A DNA stretch of 64,000 nucleotides from contig NC_050097.1 in assembly GCF_902167145.1 (NCBI RefSeq), positions 143,989,982 through 144,053,981 of the forward strand, in the 5' to 3' direction. Positions 20,930 through 34,324 of this stretch are shown piece after piece. The notes beneath the pieces were generated by a model that had not been told where the DNA came from, ran no database searches, and was given only the letters and a program-made list of their open reading frames with translations. The DNA is from Zea mays (taxonomy: Eukaryota; Streptophyta; Magnoliopsida; Poales; Poaceae). Every line of letters begins with the position of its first letter. Position 1 is the first letter of the stretch. The position numbers and the translations under genes are program-made.

Positions 20930-23900
20930 TGTAATACCCACTTTGTAAGAAAAGTCTAAAAAAATAGAGAAATTCTATTCCTTTATATATATGGTTGTTA
21001 TCTATATTTGTTATTGCATGTGAACACCACATATAACAAATAAATAAATAACCAAGGACACCTAAATAAATCTCGCATCATGCTGAGTTTTACTTGATTG
21101 TGCATTTGTGGTTAATAAAATAAATGTGTCATTAACAACATATCAATGGATCCATAAAATTTGAATTCTAACTTGAAGATAAAACCATGAAAATAGAGGA
21201 GAGAAATGAATATTATTCAATATAAAATAATATTATAACTAAATAATTTCACCATACGTTGATGTGACCAAATTGCATGGTTAACACGAATTTGAATTTG
21301 CACTTATGTTGAATTCAAAATTTGAATTCAAATTAATTATAAATAAATAAAAACAAAAAAAAATAAAAGAAAAAGAGAAGGGGACTTACCTGGGCCTCGG
21401 ATCTTACTTTTGGCCCATCTGCAGAAACACGCGCGCGCGGCCTAGCAGAGCACTGCGTGCGTGGTGCGCTGACACAACAGGCCCGCTCGCCAGTGTCGGT
21501 ATTCTCCTATGCATCTTCCAACTCCTCCGCTCAACAGAAGCGCAACGGGATCCGCCGCGTATACCGGAGAATCTCCGACACGTCCGGCCTCACCGTTGCA
21601 TCCGTGACCAATTCATGCTGATAAATACCTCACGCTCTTCCGTGTACATGGGTTTCCCTCAACTGCGAACCAAGTCGCCTGTACCGAGGGGGAGGGAGAA
21701 CCAAATATATGCTGTCGTCGATTCCCTAGTCCACCCATCCAACCGCCATGGCGAGATTGTAGGAGAAGCTCACCAATTCTGCTCGTATCTGAACTTCTCC
21801 ACGGTGTATTTAGGTGACGCTAGGGCCCATCTCATCGAGCCATAACCAAGCACCGTAGTGGTCGTCGTGCAGAACCTCATTGCGAGCTGAGTGAAGCCAC
21901 CATCGATGCCCCGTGCTCTGGGCGCCAACTGTGTTCCAAGGGATAGACAGGGAGGGGAAGTAAGCCACGGCCGCCACCCTGGATTCACGGGATACGAACT
22001 GTGTGGCCTCGATTTGGGGCCGGGGCACTACGCAGTGTCGCGGGGTCGTCCAGATTCCTCGCCGCCCCTCCTCATCGCCGTGAAGCCGCCGCAGTCACTT
22101 CGTCCGCTCGTCGCCGTGGGGAGCTTCACTACCGCCACTATATCTAGTATGGATTGCGCTCCCAGGTTCACCAATTCATCCGCTTCGAGTAGGATCTATC
22201 AAAGCCGAGAATCACGCATCGGGGTATAGGCGGAGGTGATCACCGCCGTGCTATGCCGTGGGGCAGAACGGCGCCGTGTCCGGTCGTCGTGGGGGAAGAA
22301 AGAAGTCTGGCCGTAGGATCCTAGATGTGCGGCCGAGATTAGATTAGCTGACCGATTCAACTGGACAATCTGAGTGCTTGATTTTATATCCCACGGTCAA
22401 TAGCGTTCACCGTTTCATATGGAGCCCGATCTGATCTGGGCTGTCCGATCATGATCGGATGGCTCACTGCGTCTGATACCCCTTCAGTATAAAGGTTTTG
22501 TAAACGAGCCCCTGGAAAATCGGTTAATAAACCCGCATTCCATGGCCTGGGTTCTCTATGTCTTGGCACACTTTGCGCTAGGGCCCCTGCACTTCTGAGT
22601 ATTTGACGCCCAATCCTGAAACTAATGAAAATGGGTAATTAATAACATAAATTGTTTTTTAATGTATAGATAAATGTTAGGACTTGTTTAATTTGTAGAA
22701 AATTCATACTGAGTCCAAATTGACCCATTTCAGTTCCTACAATTTTGTAATAACGTTGTTTATCATCCTGTGTCTCTGTTTTTAACATGAAAATGGTATT
22801 AAATTTATTTCTTAATTAATCTTATATCAAATACATAAAACCTTCAGAAATTCATAACTTCCCCATTTTAACTCCGAATCGAACCATTCCAATTGCGTTA
22901 GCTTCATATGATTATTTACTATGCAATAACAATATTTATGTACCATGTTTAGTTCTTTTATAATTAGGTCTTTATTTAACCTATGTTGGTTAGTCTTGTT
23001 AATCTACTCACCATTATAATCTACTAAAATATGATCTAAGGTCAATTTATAATGTGGATTGAAGTGTAGATAGTTATTTAGAGAATAACCTCTCATATGA
23101 TTTATATTAACCAATTTATGATATAGTTTAATATTTTAATCACATAGATCCTCTATAAAATCATAACTCCTTAATCGTAACTCCGATCTCAGTAGTTCTC
23201 GATTCCGCGATCTCGTAGCAACGAGTAGATTATTATTATTCAGTTTGTACTTATGTTTGGTGTGATGTTAATTTTGTCTATACCATGTTTGTTTGTATTG
23301 CTACGACTAGCAGCGAGGTTACGAGTCACTTGAAGAGCAAGTGATACCTAGAATCGCAAGTGCCAGGCAAGTTGTGCCCTTGACCACTTTTGTTACCCAA
23401 TAATGTTCTTTATAATCATTTACCATGCATAGGTTTAATTTTGATGGGACCCAATAGGTCACCCTAAATTGTTTATCTCTTTACCTTGTTATCCCTGAAT
23501 CACATGGGTAGTTTTTGCTATTGCTTTACATGGTTTTGGGATAATATTCTATTATATCCATGTTCCAGTTATTTTGTTATTCTATTTATGTTCATGTCAA
23601 GATCATTAATGTTAATTGGAACATGGAGATTAACTTGAGAAACACGTGCCACCACAAGGGTTTAATGGGACGCACTTGGCCAACTAACTAGGAAAGCTAG
23701 TGGAAGACTACCTTACCCGAAAGGGGCAAGGGCAGTAGGGAATTGCATGCAAGGAGGTTCTCAGGTTGATTTTGCTGCGATGGCAGTCAGACGGGGGATT
23801 CTTGCAAGTGCTCTTCCCATAAACTGTAGCGGGTTTTCGGAAGCTAGTGGAACTTTGTAAAGGACTCGTAGTGGATCCCTACCCATTCACCTCGGTAGTG

Positions 23901-24584
23901 TCTAAGGGTCTAGCTAACCCTGGCGACATGGGATACACGACTTGTGGGTACACGGTACAACCTCTGCAGAGTGTCAAACTGGTATACTAGCCGAGCTCAC
24001 GGTCATGAGCAGCTCAGGACTCTCCGATGATTAATTTATGGAACTTAAATTTAATTTGTCATTTGCATTGCATGGGATTATGTATTAATTTTGTTCTATT
24101 ACTTTACTTAAGGTTTGGTATTTATTTACATTTAGTAACTGCTAATAAAATTTTGACCAACTACTTAAAAGCAATGCTCAGCTTTAACCCCCTGTCATTA
24201 ATTAGCCTTACACATCACATGAACTCCCACCTTTGGTGAGTTCATGCCCACTGGTTCCCCACAACTTGTTGAGCTATGATCATGTGTGAGCTCACCCTTG
24301 CTGTCTCACACCCCCCACAGGAGAAGAACAGGTGGTCCAGGAGGAGCCACAAGGCGAGGGTTTGATCTGATCTAGGTGGCGTTTCCCCAGTTGACTTCTG
24401 CGCCAAGGACAATCCTTAGTTCATTTTATATTTATCTTTTATTTTGTAATAAGACTTCTGCTATGTAATAAGTACTCTGATTATTGTGACATTTACCTCT
24501 ATACACTCTATTATTATATATGTTGTCTTCTTGGCGCATGTATGACATGCACTTGGCTTTGTCCCTTAAAGCCCGGGTGTGACA
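20930..24584 (+). repeat. Element F 3' LTR (3655 bp)
   Basis: It runs from TGTAATACCCACTTTG to CCCGGGTGTGACA. The middle (21380-22350) is GC-rich. The right part has the 'gtagtgtctaag...ggatacacgacttg...gagctcacggtcatg' pattern also present in solo LTR C (13440-13570) and, inverted, in G. No coding. Confidence 0.85.
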
Positions 24585-27350
24585 CATGGCTAGCACACCG
24601 GTTTTACACTCTATAGAGGTTGCACATCTTTACCCACAAGTCGTGTTACCCATTTACCACGGGGTTGATTGGACCCCATACACCTCTACCAAGGAAGCGA
24701 GGCAGGGTACCACTACGAGGCCTTTACAAAGTTCCACTAGCTTTAGAAAACCTGTTACAGTTTCTAGGAAGCTCCAGTGCAGGGATCCCTCGCCTGACCA
24801 CCATTGCAGCAAAATCAACCCAAGGACCTCCCTACACTGACCACTGCCCTACTGCCCTTGTCCCTATCGAGTAAGGTAGTCATCCACTAGCTTTCCTAGT
24901 TAATCGGCCAAGGACGTCCCATACCACCCTTGTGGTAGCACTGTTTTCCCGGGTGGTTCTCCATGTTCCCATTAACATAATGATCTTATCATGAACAATA
25001 ATAATAAACTGATAATAAAAAGTGTAATCATGAGTGATGTATATCTCTATACCCAAAACCACATAAAGCAATAGCATATACTACCCAAAAATATTCAGTG
25101 GTAAAACAAGGTATAAAGATAGCCAAAACTGGGGTAACCTACTGGATCCCATCAAAATTAACCTATGCAGATCATTAAGATTAATAAGAACATGATTGGG
25201 TAAAAGGAAGTGATCAAGGGCACAACTTACCTTCAACGAGCTCCTGCTCAGCAGTCTCCACCAGCTAAACCCCTGTATCCTCTGCGGCTTGCTCGTCTAC
25301 TCGCATCAATACAAACATACATAGTATAGCAAAAATTAACATCACACCAAACAATAGAACATAATGCATGATAATATTCTACGTTGTGTAACGAGATCAT
25401 ATGAACAAGAATCACTAAATTTGGATCTACGGTTATTAAGTTATGAATTTCCGAAGTTATTGAGTACCTAGAATAGCATAATTCATGGGAATAATTTACT
25501 TCAAGTTTCATGATTAAACAGAGCTACTAGTTGATAGACAATATTATTACCAAACAAATGTCGCTAGAATGAATTAATTTGGAGCTAGGATGGATTAAAT
25601 ATGAATTTCACAAGTTTATTAATTTATTTGTGTACTAAAAATCAATTTCTATAAGTATTTATCTAATTTCTTTGTTCTGTGGGCCGAGCACTAAATACAG
25701 AGAACCACCGGGGCAGAACCAGAAATTTTTCCCAGACTCAGGGAGCGCCTGGGATGGACTGCGGGTTTATTCCTGAAATCCCCAGGATCTCTTACGAAAA
25801 TATGCCAGGGCGAAAGGGTATCGTCTAAATCTGGTCGTTGGGTCTTGCGCGGATGGTGCGGATTAGATCGAACTGCCAGCGAAGCGGTACGCGTTCCTGG
25901 CCACAGGATCCAAGATCTACTGTCACAGGTTCATCGCATCCCAATTCCACCTAGTCGTCCGACCGTGAACCGACCGCCGAGATAAACTCCGCGAAGGGGT
26001 ACGTGCTCATTCTAATCTCCACCCTCGCTCACGGATCCGACGGCTGACATAGGCTCCCATCCCTATTCCCCTCAACGGCTCAAAGGGTCACTGGAGAAGA
26101 CGCAGGCCACGGCGGCGCCATTTGTCAACAACCGCGATCACCCGCTCTATCGCAGTAATCTCCAATCTACCGGTTGCAACATGTAACACTGAACCGACCA
26201 AAACGGGGAAGCCACAAATCACCGAGGATGGCGCGCACAGGAGTCCGGTCCACAGTGAACAGAGACTCGGCACGGCCATTGAATTCCGACGAGCGATTCC
26301 CCGGTAGTACGCCCTTCCAGATGCCGATAGCACCCACCCGCGTGCACGGGGCACCCTTGCGATGGCCCCGACCCCTTCTGAGGCCTCGAGCGACGGCGAG
26401 GGCAAGGATCCACGGCGGCGAACTCTCGCGACCCTTTCACTGGTGGCGACGGAAAGAAGAGGGGCAAGGAGAGGAGTCGAAGGGGAGAGGCAAGGACGGT
26501 CTTCGGTCCGCTTTTGAAGCCCAGATGGGACGCAGTCGTGGTGAGCGGGGATGTCGCGAGCTCAACGACTCGCCCGTGAAGCCCGGCGAGGAAGAGGAAC
26601 AGGGTCGTGGGTCCTAGCTGACAGCGAAACACAAAGGGAGTCGGCGGGCGTGCGACCGTTAGTCTGGCGAGTGGGGCCCAGTCCACAGCGACGTTTGTGC
26701 GTGATGTAAGTCCCGCTGACAAGATGGTCCCACGTGTGAGTGTCACAGACGAGCGCGCGCGATTGGTAGACTGGAAAGAGGCTGACAAGGTGGGGTCGTG
26801 TTGGCAGTGTCCGAGCAGTCCACCAACGTGCGCGTGTGGGAAGACTGACAGGCCGGGCCTCCGTGTCGGCGCGTCCGTTTGGCTGATGGGCCCGCGAAGC
26901 AGTGGAGGGGTTAGGTGGGCCAGAATTGGTGGTGTTGGCCCAGTGCAGTTTTCTTTTCGTTTTCTTTTATGTTTTCTAATTTCTTTTCTCTATTCCCAAA
27001 TTCAATTTGAATTCAAATCTAAATTCAAACCTTGTACCAATTTTATCCTCAAATTATATTAAGACCTTAAAAGTACTAATTTTGGAATTATATGAATTTT
27101 CTTTATATTTTATACTCTCTTTTTCTTTTCTCCCCTTTTCTTCAAATCTTCACCTCATTATTATTATATTTCTATTCATATTATTATTGTATTAAATGCA
27201 CAAACAAACTCCAATATGATGCAATGGTTTATTTGTGTTTTAGTGCAGATTTACTCATTTTTAAACATGATTAGTCACATGTTTCAAAGGTAGATGGCAA
27301 ATCACATAAAAAGATCAACTCTTTATAAGCTTCATAATTTGGGTATTACA
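24585..27350 (-). repeat. Element G: minus-strand chromovirus LTR, truncated where F begins
   Basis: On the minus strand it starts TGTAATACCCAAATTATG at 27350. Its order of features mirrors F's LTR: AT-rich start, GC-rich middle (25850-26950), then the cacaagtcgtgt/ctcgaggc-type block near 24640-24900 in reverse. The end of the LTR is missing at 24585. The adjacent ggcag (27351-27355) is H sequence and should be one copy of G's target duplication; its partner is not in the window. ORFs in 26088-27062 are compositional. Confidence 0.75.
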
Positions 27351-27564
27351 GGCAGTGACCAAGTCTTCATGTCCGAGAAGTAACGGCGATCCGAATCGAC
27401 TAATACCCAGCTGGGGATCTCCAACCACACAACATATGTAGCACTTAACACTTGCATATGTCAACTCGCCATCGGGTTTCTTAAGACCAGAATCGGTTCA
27501 CGCCAACCGAGAGCACATATACTCCACCGTCCAGCCTCTTGCCACGGAGGGTACACGCTACTCT
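27351..27564 (-). repeat. Element H 3' LTR, piece 1
   Basis: Matches 50966-51176 of the 5' LTR with a few substitutions (ggcagtgaccaagtcttcatg start). It is bounded by G on the left and by solo LTR I on the right. Confidence 0.88.
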
Positions 27565-29846
27565 TGTAACACCCCGGGTTCCACAAACAACCCAGAATGC
27601 TACTGAACTACACTTTCGATGTCCATATATTAAATTTCAGTAGCATCCCCTTTGCAAGATTGCATAAATTAGGGGGCAACAGTGTATAAACATATATCAT
27701 GACAAAAACATACTAAGTATTATTAATCGGCTAGCAAGGGAAGATAAACATACGACCTGAACTGAATTAACCAGTGCGCACGACTATATAAAAAAACAAA
27801 CTTCCTTTGACAATAAGTTTCTAATTAAATCATGGCTGCGCCTGGCCAGCGTTATTGTGAGAGTGAAAGTGGACGTGCTGCTACTCCCCTCATTCCCAAC
27901 ATGTATCAAGTACCTGCATTGAGTAATGCAAGAGTGAGATGACACATCTCAACAAGTAAAATAATATCAAACTGTTTAACCACATAAGAACATTGTTTTA
28001 CCACCACTTGATTCCACAACCTTCTTATTACGAAGGTGCAGCACGTATACAACGTACAACACACCTAATTACCACACCTCGCAGGTAGAAACCACAATAG
28101 TAATATAGTAATGTCACACTTCATATATTCCTCATGAGTGCAAATGTCTGCAAATGCAAGGATGACTTCTGCCTTCATACCTCTAAGGATATGAAGCCGC
28201 ATCGTACCCCTCCTCGGGCAACGTACGATGCTCAAAATGTACCGGTACGGTCAGACCATAAGATCACGACATAACTTCAAAATGCAAGATGGATGATGCG
28301 ATATGCATGATATGCCTACAACACTTCATATAATGTGATTCAAAAAGACACTTCAACTTCATCCAAGATGGGAATCAACCACATATATCATTACCAAATT
28401 ATGATCATCCACAATATTAGACAATTGAGAATTAATACTTTCAAACCAATAAACTTCATCATAGAATTCAATGATTAATATATTTAAAACTTATGCATAC
28501 TCAATGACAGGGAATAAGATGCAAACCAAACGGTAGCAACCACCACTGTATTTACTTGCCTTCACCGGAAATTTGGAATGGTACTAAGTACGGTCCGGAA
28601 GTCCACCACCTGTTTTTGACACACACCTTAGTGCACAAATTCACATAACAAACGCTAATAAACAACACCGCACCTACGCACAATTCCAACCCGTCGCGAG
28701 CGACAACTCTCCCCATCACCACCAAATTGCAGCGGCGCTGCTTGATAATTTCATAACTTTATAATTATAATAGCAGTGATATCAATCAAAAACTCCGGAA
28801 GCATCTACATAAAATTCTCCACAAGTTTTGTATTCCAAAGATAATTAAATTCCCACATCTACTTAGCCCAAAACCGTCCACAAGATACATCCTGCAATCT
28901 GTTTTTGGACAGCAACGTACCCAGATTCAAACAGCGATAGCTCCTAAATTATAACTCCGAATCAAGCGTATAAGTACTCGTTGGAAAGGTATGACAAAGC
29001 TCTACATGATTATCATATTGATTATTACTAATTTCCCACGAAAAATCCCCAGAATCTGCTAATACTAATGCTGTTCGCCCACCTGCGGAAATCTGTTTTT
29101 TGGACAGCAACATACCCGGATTCAAACAGTGATATCTCCTAAATTATAACTCCGAATCGAGCACATAAGTACTCGTTGGAAAGGTATGACAAAGCTCTAC
29201 ATGATTATCATAGTGATTACAGCTAATTACCGCTGCAAAAACCCCAGAAACTGCCCACAATACTTCTGTCCGCCGGCCACCCAAAATCAGGACAGCACTA
29301 CCACCAATTCGCTTAGGGGAACGGTTAATCAAACGTAATCGCAGCAAAAATACAAAATAAACATAAGATCACCTTGAGTTATTCCTTCACCTCTTTGTTC
29401 TTCCTCCACCAATTCTCCAATTAGAGGCTTGCACCACTCGATGGAGATCCTAAAGGAGAGGGGCTGCACCTTGGGAGGGGGATTGGGGAAGGGGGTGGCT
29501 AGGGTTTGATGGGGAGTGGGCGGCTGCAGCCAAGAGGAGAGGAATTGGGGCGGCTGCAAGAGTGGAAGAGAGGAAGAGAGAGGGGGGCGGCCAAAGGGGT
29601 GGGGGAGTGAGAGGGAGGGGGCGGCTAGGGTTAAGGGGGGAAACTAATGGGCTCCCCACCGCCGGATCGAGATCCACGGCCCAAACTCGCTCTCACGTCT
29701 GCTCTCGACCCCAGCGCACAAGTCCAACAAGTATTCTACTGTTTTACTGGTGAATGCTTCCTAAAAAACTCCAACCCCAACTACACAGATCACGAAAGAA
29801 AAGGGAAAAATAAATTTAACTTCTTTTCAGAAAATTGGGTATCACA
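27565..29846 (-). mobile_element. Element I: solo LTR (2282 bp) inside element H's 3' LTR
   Basis: A perfect five-base duplication actct flanks it (27560-27564 and 29847-29851), and removing it restores the H LTR as seen at 51166-51190. On the minus strand it reads TGTGATACCC...GGGGTGTTACA. The GC-rich block (29450-29710) near its minus-strand start mirrors the layout of C's LTR, which supports minus orientation. No coding region. It contains an internal tandem duplication of about 194 bases. Confidence 0.88.
28897..29254. repeat. Tandem duplication (194-base unit) in solo LTR I
   Basis: The block starting ctgtttttggacagcaac at 28899 recurs at 29093 with about 90 percent similarity by eye. 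It includes 'aaattataactccgaatc' and 'actcgttggaaaggtatgac' in both copies. Confidence 0.85.
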
Positions 29847-30662
29847 ACTCTCGCCATCTCTCCACTCCCATTGCGTGGTGGCCTTTCTGGTATTGGTCCA
29901 GCCGAGGCAAAGCTTACCCATGACGAGGCATGTGGCCAGTTAAAAGGTCCTCGATCAGCAAGCCTACACCAGCTCGGTCCTTAAGCGACTCAGACAGAGA
30001 CACTACACCGAGACTTCCTTCTCATGCAAGTCACCCGCCAGGTCTCGTCTTTATCATTTACCACCCCAAAGTTTGGTACTTGATAGAGGTACATCTTTTT
30101 AGATGTTGAACCCATCACGACCATGATGGATTCACCATCAAGACTTTTCTTTGAAAAATTCCCATCCCATATGAAGCATCACCTTTTGTTTAAAACAAAA
30201 CATTTTGTTTGCTAAAGCAAAACTAAGCATCAGAAAACTTTAAGTAAAACAGGGATCAAGGAATGGTAATCAGTTCCATGGAAGGGAATGCAGCAATTGT
30301 TTAGCACACAACTCCTATCACCTAATGCATCATCTCAAGTGATAAAGAGTTTAAAACAACAAGGAAAGAGATAAATGCACCGGGGCTTGCCTTGTGTTGC
30401 AGGAGGTTCTGGGTCTATCCCACAGATGTCAAAATAGTAGTTATTCTCAACCGGTGGATTCTCAGCTTGCGGGACAACTTCTTCTTCGACTACAACCTCT
30501 TCTTCGTTTTCTATACATAACAATATGTATACATGAATGCTTATGTGATGCCATGAATATGCAGTTATATAATAGAAACATACTAAGTTGTATATTGAAT
30601 ACAACTTTCCTTCACGGTACACACCAGTCACTAGGGTTTCCTGAATTAGTATTCTATCACTA
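29847..30662 (-). repeat. Element H 3' LTR, piece 2
   Basis: Matches 51172-51984 of the 5' LTR closely (ctctcgccatctctccactccc through tattctatca). Bounded by I and by Helitron J. Small ORFs here are not conserved coding. Confidence 0.88.
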
Positions 30663-31086
30663 CCAGGTGAGTGCTCGTGCGTTGCAACGGAACCGTATAA
30701 TGACACGATAACTTATGTACATATGTGTGTTATATTGTTATAGATATGTGCCCGTGCGTTGCGATGGAAGTAAAAGATTTGTATGAAACATTGATACGGA
30801 ACGACAAACATCACTATGATAGAACACCATAACACTAAGCTAGCAGCTAGCAGTGGTGCTCAACAAACTATCGTCGAATTCAATTTCACAGATTTAGGAA
30901 TTTTGGAATTGTGTGCCCATGCGTTGCCACGGAAGTTAAAAATTAGTATAAAGCATAGATACAAAACGACAAACATTACTATGGTAATAAAAAACCACGA
31001 GGCAAGATATCATCATAACACTAGGCTAGCAGCTAGCAGTGGTGCTCGGCAAACTGTCGTCGAATTCAATTTCACAGATTTAGGGA
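30663..31086 (-). repeat. Helitron J 3' terminal region with three copies of the terminal motif
   Basis: The motif GTGC(C/T)C(G/A)TGCGTTGC(A/G)A-like (plus strand), whose complement forms the pre-terminal sequence of maize Helitron 3' ends, occurs at about 30672, 30749 and 30908. The second and third are each followed by a repeated block of about 160-180 bases that includes ctagcagctagcagtggtgctc (30839 and 31025) and aattcaatttcacagatttagg. Only the outermost copy has a proper CTRR end. Confidence 0.75.
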
Positions 31087-32636
31087 AACATGTTCACAGG
31101 TTCATATTAACAGCTTCATCATTTGCAAAGGGTTGTCAATCTTAGTTTTCAGACTGAATCACAAGTTCACACTCACTAATTCCAGACTCACATGTTCATC
31201 ATTTGCCATCTTCAGCATTTGCCAGGTTTAGATTTCAGATTTCAAACTCACATGTTCAGGCTCAGTTTAGATTTCAGACTCACAGATTTAGACCCACAGA
31301 TTTCAGGCTCAAGTTCATCATTTATCAGGCTTACAAAGAGGTTCACAAAACAAGTTTACAAAACCAGATTCAGATTTTACAAAAACAAGCTCACATATTC
31401 ACAACTTCTGATTTTACAGGTTTACAAATAGAGGTTCACAAAACAAGTTCAAAAAAATACAAACAGGTTCACAAACGCAGAATAGGAGGTCTTCTTTTGA
31501 TTATGTGCCATCTTTTTTTCATACGAACGCTTGAGCATGTTATCACGTGGGTTTCAGAAGTTGCAACTACTCCACCTCGCAAATTTGCCTTGGACTGCTA
31601 GGAGGTCCTATGATTGCTCCATCCTGGCTAGCAGGACCTGTGACTGCAACCCCTTGGCTCCTGTGACTGCCCCAACATGGCAAATTTGTCTCGGACTGCT
31701 CTCCCCTGGCAACCATGCTCCGGTATCGGGACTGCAAGGGTGACGATGAATGACGGCGAGGAGGCAGTGTGCACAGGATAGGAATGACAATCATGTCTCC
31801 TGCCATAGGGACAACAAAACAGTTCAAGCAGCGACTGGGATTTGAGATAATATTATACGCACACTTTCATCAAATGAATAACCTACTTCAACACCAGTTC
31901 ACATACCAATGTTGGTGAAATTTATCTGCTTCAACTCCAATCCCCGTACCAATGTGTGGCACATTCATGCGCACAACCTCCAGTAAATCATGCACCAGTA
32001 AGTGCATTGCAGAGACCCTTGACAAAGTGGCCTTGGAGCTTCTCCTAGTCATATGTCTGGGTTCGATCCAATCACGTTGAAGTATCTAATTTATAAAGAG
32101 CGGGAAACATGTTAGAACTATTCCATGGGTTACAATTTAATATAGGTTATTGAAAACAAACCTTAGATCATGACAGCCATGTCTGGTTGCTCCTTTGATT
32201 TTGTAAAATCTAGGATGATGTCCACTGTCATTTTCTTTGCCTTGCCATATGGGTTGATAGGATTCTATGTTGGTTTAGAAAAATAATTAGAATCATGATA
32301 GCATCTATAAAATTAAGGAAAGTAAAAGCTCATGCATTTAGAGGATAACCTGGGCATTCCATGGATACTCACCAAAATTATACGATCACGATACTCATTA
32401 ATCTTGATATGAGATTACACATAGTAGAGAACCTGAGATAAAATACCTCTATTTTTAGTTGGTACAAGACAACTCAGTAGAAAGAAGCACAAGGCTACAA
32501 AATAAGATAAAGTTAGTTGAATAAGATCATTATTTAGGTAACTAACTGATTGTGTACTACAGTAAAAGCTTATATCAACCTCTCAAAGATAAAAGAGTTT
32601 CATGATTGTGTACTACAGTAAAAGCTTATATCAACC
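31087..32636 (-). other. Helitron J interior without confident gene identity
   Basis: AT-rich sequence with repeated 'ttcacaaa/tttacaaa' words (31130-31480), a GC-richer patch at 31560-31830, and a minus-strand open stretch at about 32185-32272 that looks like an exon but that I do not recognise. A direct duplication gtgtactacagtaaaagc occurs at 32553 and 32609. Confidence 0.5.
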
Positions 32637-33962
32637 TCACAAACGATGCATGGGGACCTTCAAGAACCCTGCAACCACGGCGTAATCAAATGATTAGTCG
32701 CAAAGAAGAAACACATGCTCTGCATTTGTGCCCGTGCTAGCCCAATCGTTCAGTTGAAGTGAATTGCTGCGGGACAGAGATGTTACTTGTAGCGTCGTCT
32801 TTCTGTAATGAACAGAAGTTGAATCCTCTCCCAGAACTGATTCACTGGTAGACTGTCAATGGCCATGTAGGCAAAGTAACCCAAGAGGACCGATGTGGGT
32901 ATCATCCTGATGACTGGCATAGCTCCAACACACCCACCAACCAGTATGGACTGCAGCAGATTGCTCAGTCTCTATTCGTTCACTTGAACAGGCAAGTGGG
33001 CTTCTATATGTTTGCGAGGGTCAAATTCTCTAGCCAATCTCCCTTCTTCATTGCCTTCTTGCAGAACAGCATCCTTGAAGTTCTTCAACTCCCTATCAAC
33101 AGAATCAGTCTGAAAAGACAACGTGTTGAGCATTACCATTATTTTACTGGTAAGTTTTCCATAAAGAATAACATGGACAACATTTAGGTGCTAGTTAGGT
33201 ACGGGACAAAAATTAAGGAGAATCCATATTTAATTGGCAAACACAAATTGTTGTAAGATTCAAAAGCTTTGTTTTTTGTTGGCACATATAAATAAGTCAA
33301 GTAACAAGGAGTCAAAAGGCTCACATTCTCTTCGCTATCCATTTTGATGAAAACTTCTTCCATCTTGCCATATATTTCCAAACTGGTAGCACTTCCTCCT
33401 ATGCTCTCCTTGGCAGTATCAACCATTTTTTTGCTTAGCAACTGAACTTAAGAGATGGAAATGTATGAGGAAAGCTGATTAGGTTAGCAAACCACATGAA
33501 TCGTTTTGAATTTCACTAACCTGCCTCTTAAGGACAGTAAGACTTTTTGTGTGCACGGGAGACTGATGAAGCACTCCATTAGATGGAGGGATGCCAAGAA
33601 AACCGCAGAGCAGGACCTGGCATTTAATACTGTGAGAAAATAAACTAACTAAACAACCATAATATCTGAACTAAAAACGCAGAGCAAGCGTCTGTATCAT
33701 TTCTATACTATAGTTGGAAGACAAACAGATTGTCACACTTGGTCTGACAAATGTGATTGAGATCCCAAGAAACTAAGGTTAAACTTACAACCAAATGAAC
33801 ACTCTAAATAAACAATTTGTATGACAGACTCATGTCCCACATACCACGAAGGCTTCTTCAAATTATACTCTTTTTGTTGTGCCAACTGTGAATCTACGCT
33901 ATGATCAAAGAAGTAAAGTCCTGCGACCACAAAAGCAGGCAGAATGGCTCCAAATATATATG
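32637..33962 (-). pseudogene. Captured fragment of a BOR-type borate transporter gene (five exons)
   Basis: Minus-strand exons with GT/AG borders lie at 33962-33845, 33616-33521, 33441-33325, 33109-32787 and 32668-about 32637. They encode the late transmembrane part of an SLC4-like boron exporter. Recognisable stretches are ILPAFVVAGLYFFDHSV, GFLGIPPSNGVLHQSPVHT, YGKMEEVF and [14 protein letters not shown], followed by [11 protein letters not shown]. In plants, BOR proteins load boron into the xylem. One in-frame stop (VNE then TAG) lies in the fourth exon. Neither the gene's start nor its end is present, so it is a Helitron-captured fragment, not a functional gene. Confidence 0.85.
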
Positions 33963-34324
33963 CTGGAGAGACAGAAGAGGAAGCATTCAAAATCATGACA
34001 TGCAGGAAATCTCTACGAATGTTAGATTTTTTTCATCTAGAAGGGATATAATCAGACTGTATGGTTAGATGAATTTGAAAGTAGTAAATACTATTTTTGG
34101 AAAATATGTGAACAATGATAATAGATGAACATGTCTTTAGTTGTATTATGTCCACCACCATAATAATTGTTTTCAACATTTTAGTGCTCTAGTAGCAGTT
34201 CTTGAGTATATATACATGCATCTCTGGAAGCTAAATAGTACATGGAAGCAAAACAATGAAACGGTGACAACTTTTTTTTGGAGGGATACATAGTCTCCTG
34301 GCAGGAGTAAACATCATGGAATAC

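Larger units (their letters stand above)
19192..24584 (+). mobile_element. Element F: 5'-truncated chromovirus with complete 3' LTR
   Basis: It begins abruptly in RNase H, continues through integrase and the C-terminal tail, then a polypurine tract and a complete 3655-base LTR. The 5' LTR, gag, protease and RT are absent; the left edge is the deletion junction with element E. Its right flank is G's LTR, suggesting F was inserted into G. The expected duplication would be catgg (24585-24589). Confidence 0.8.

Noticed and set aside
21615..22229. Small ORFs in F's LTR as host genes
   Set aside because: They lie in the GC-rich middle of an LTR, are not conserved in form between related LTRs, and lack domains.
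26088..27062. ORFs of 105-189 codons on both strands in G
   Set aside because: Same compositional effect in the GC-rich part of an LTR.
31531..31827. Captured exon around 31560-31830
   Set aside because: GC content and open frames on both strands suggest possible coding, but I found no recognisable motif or splice border.
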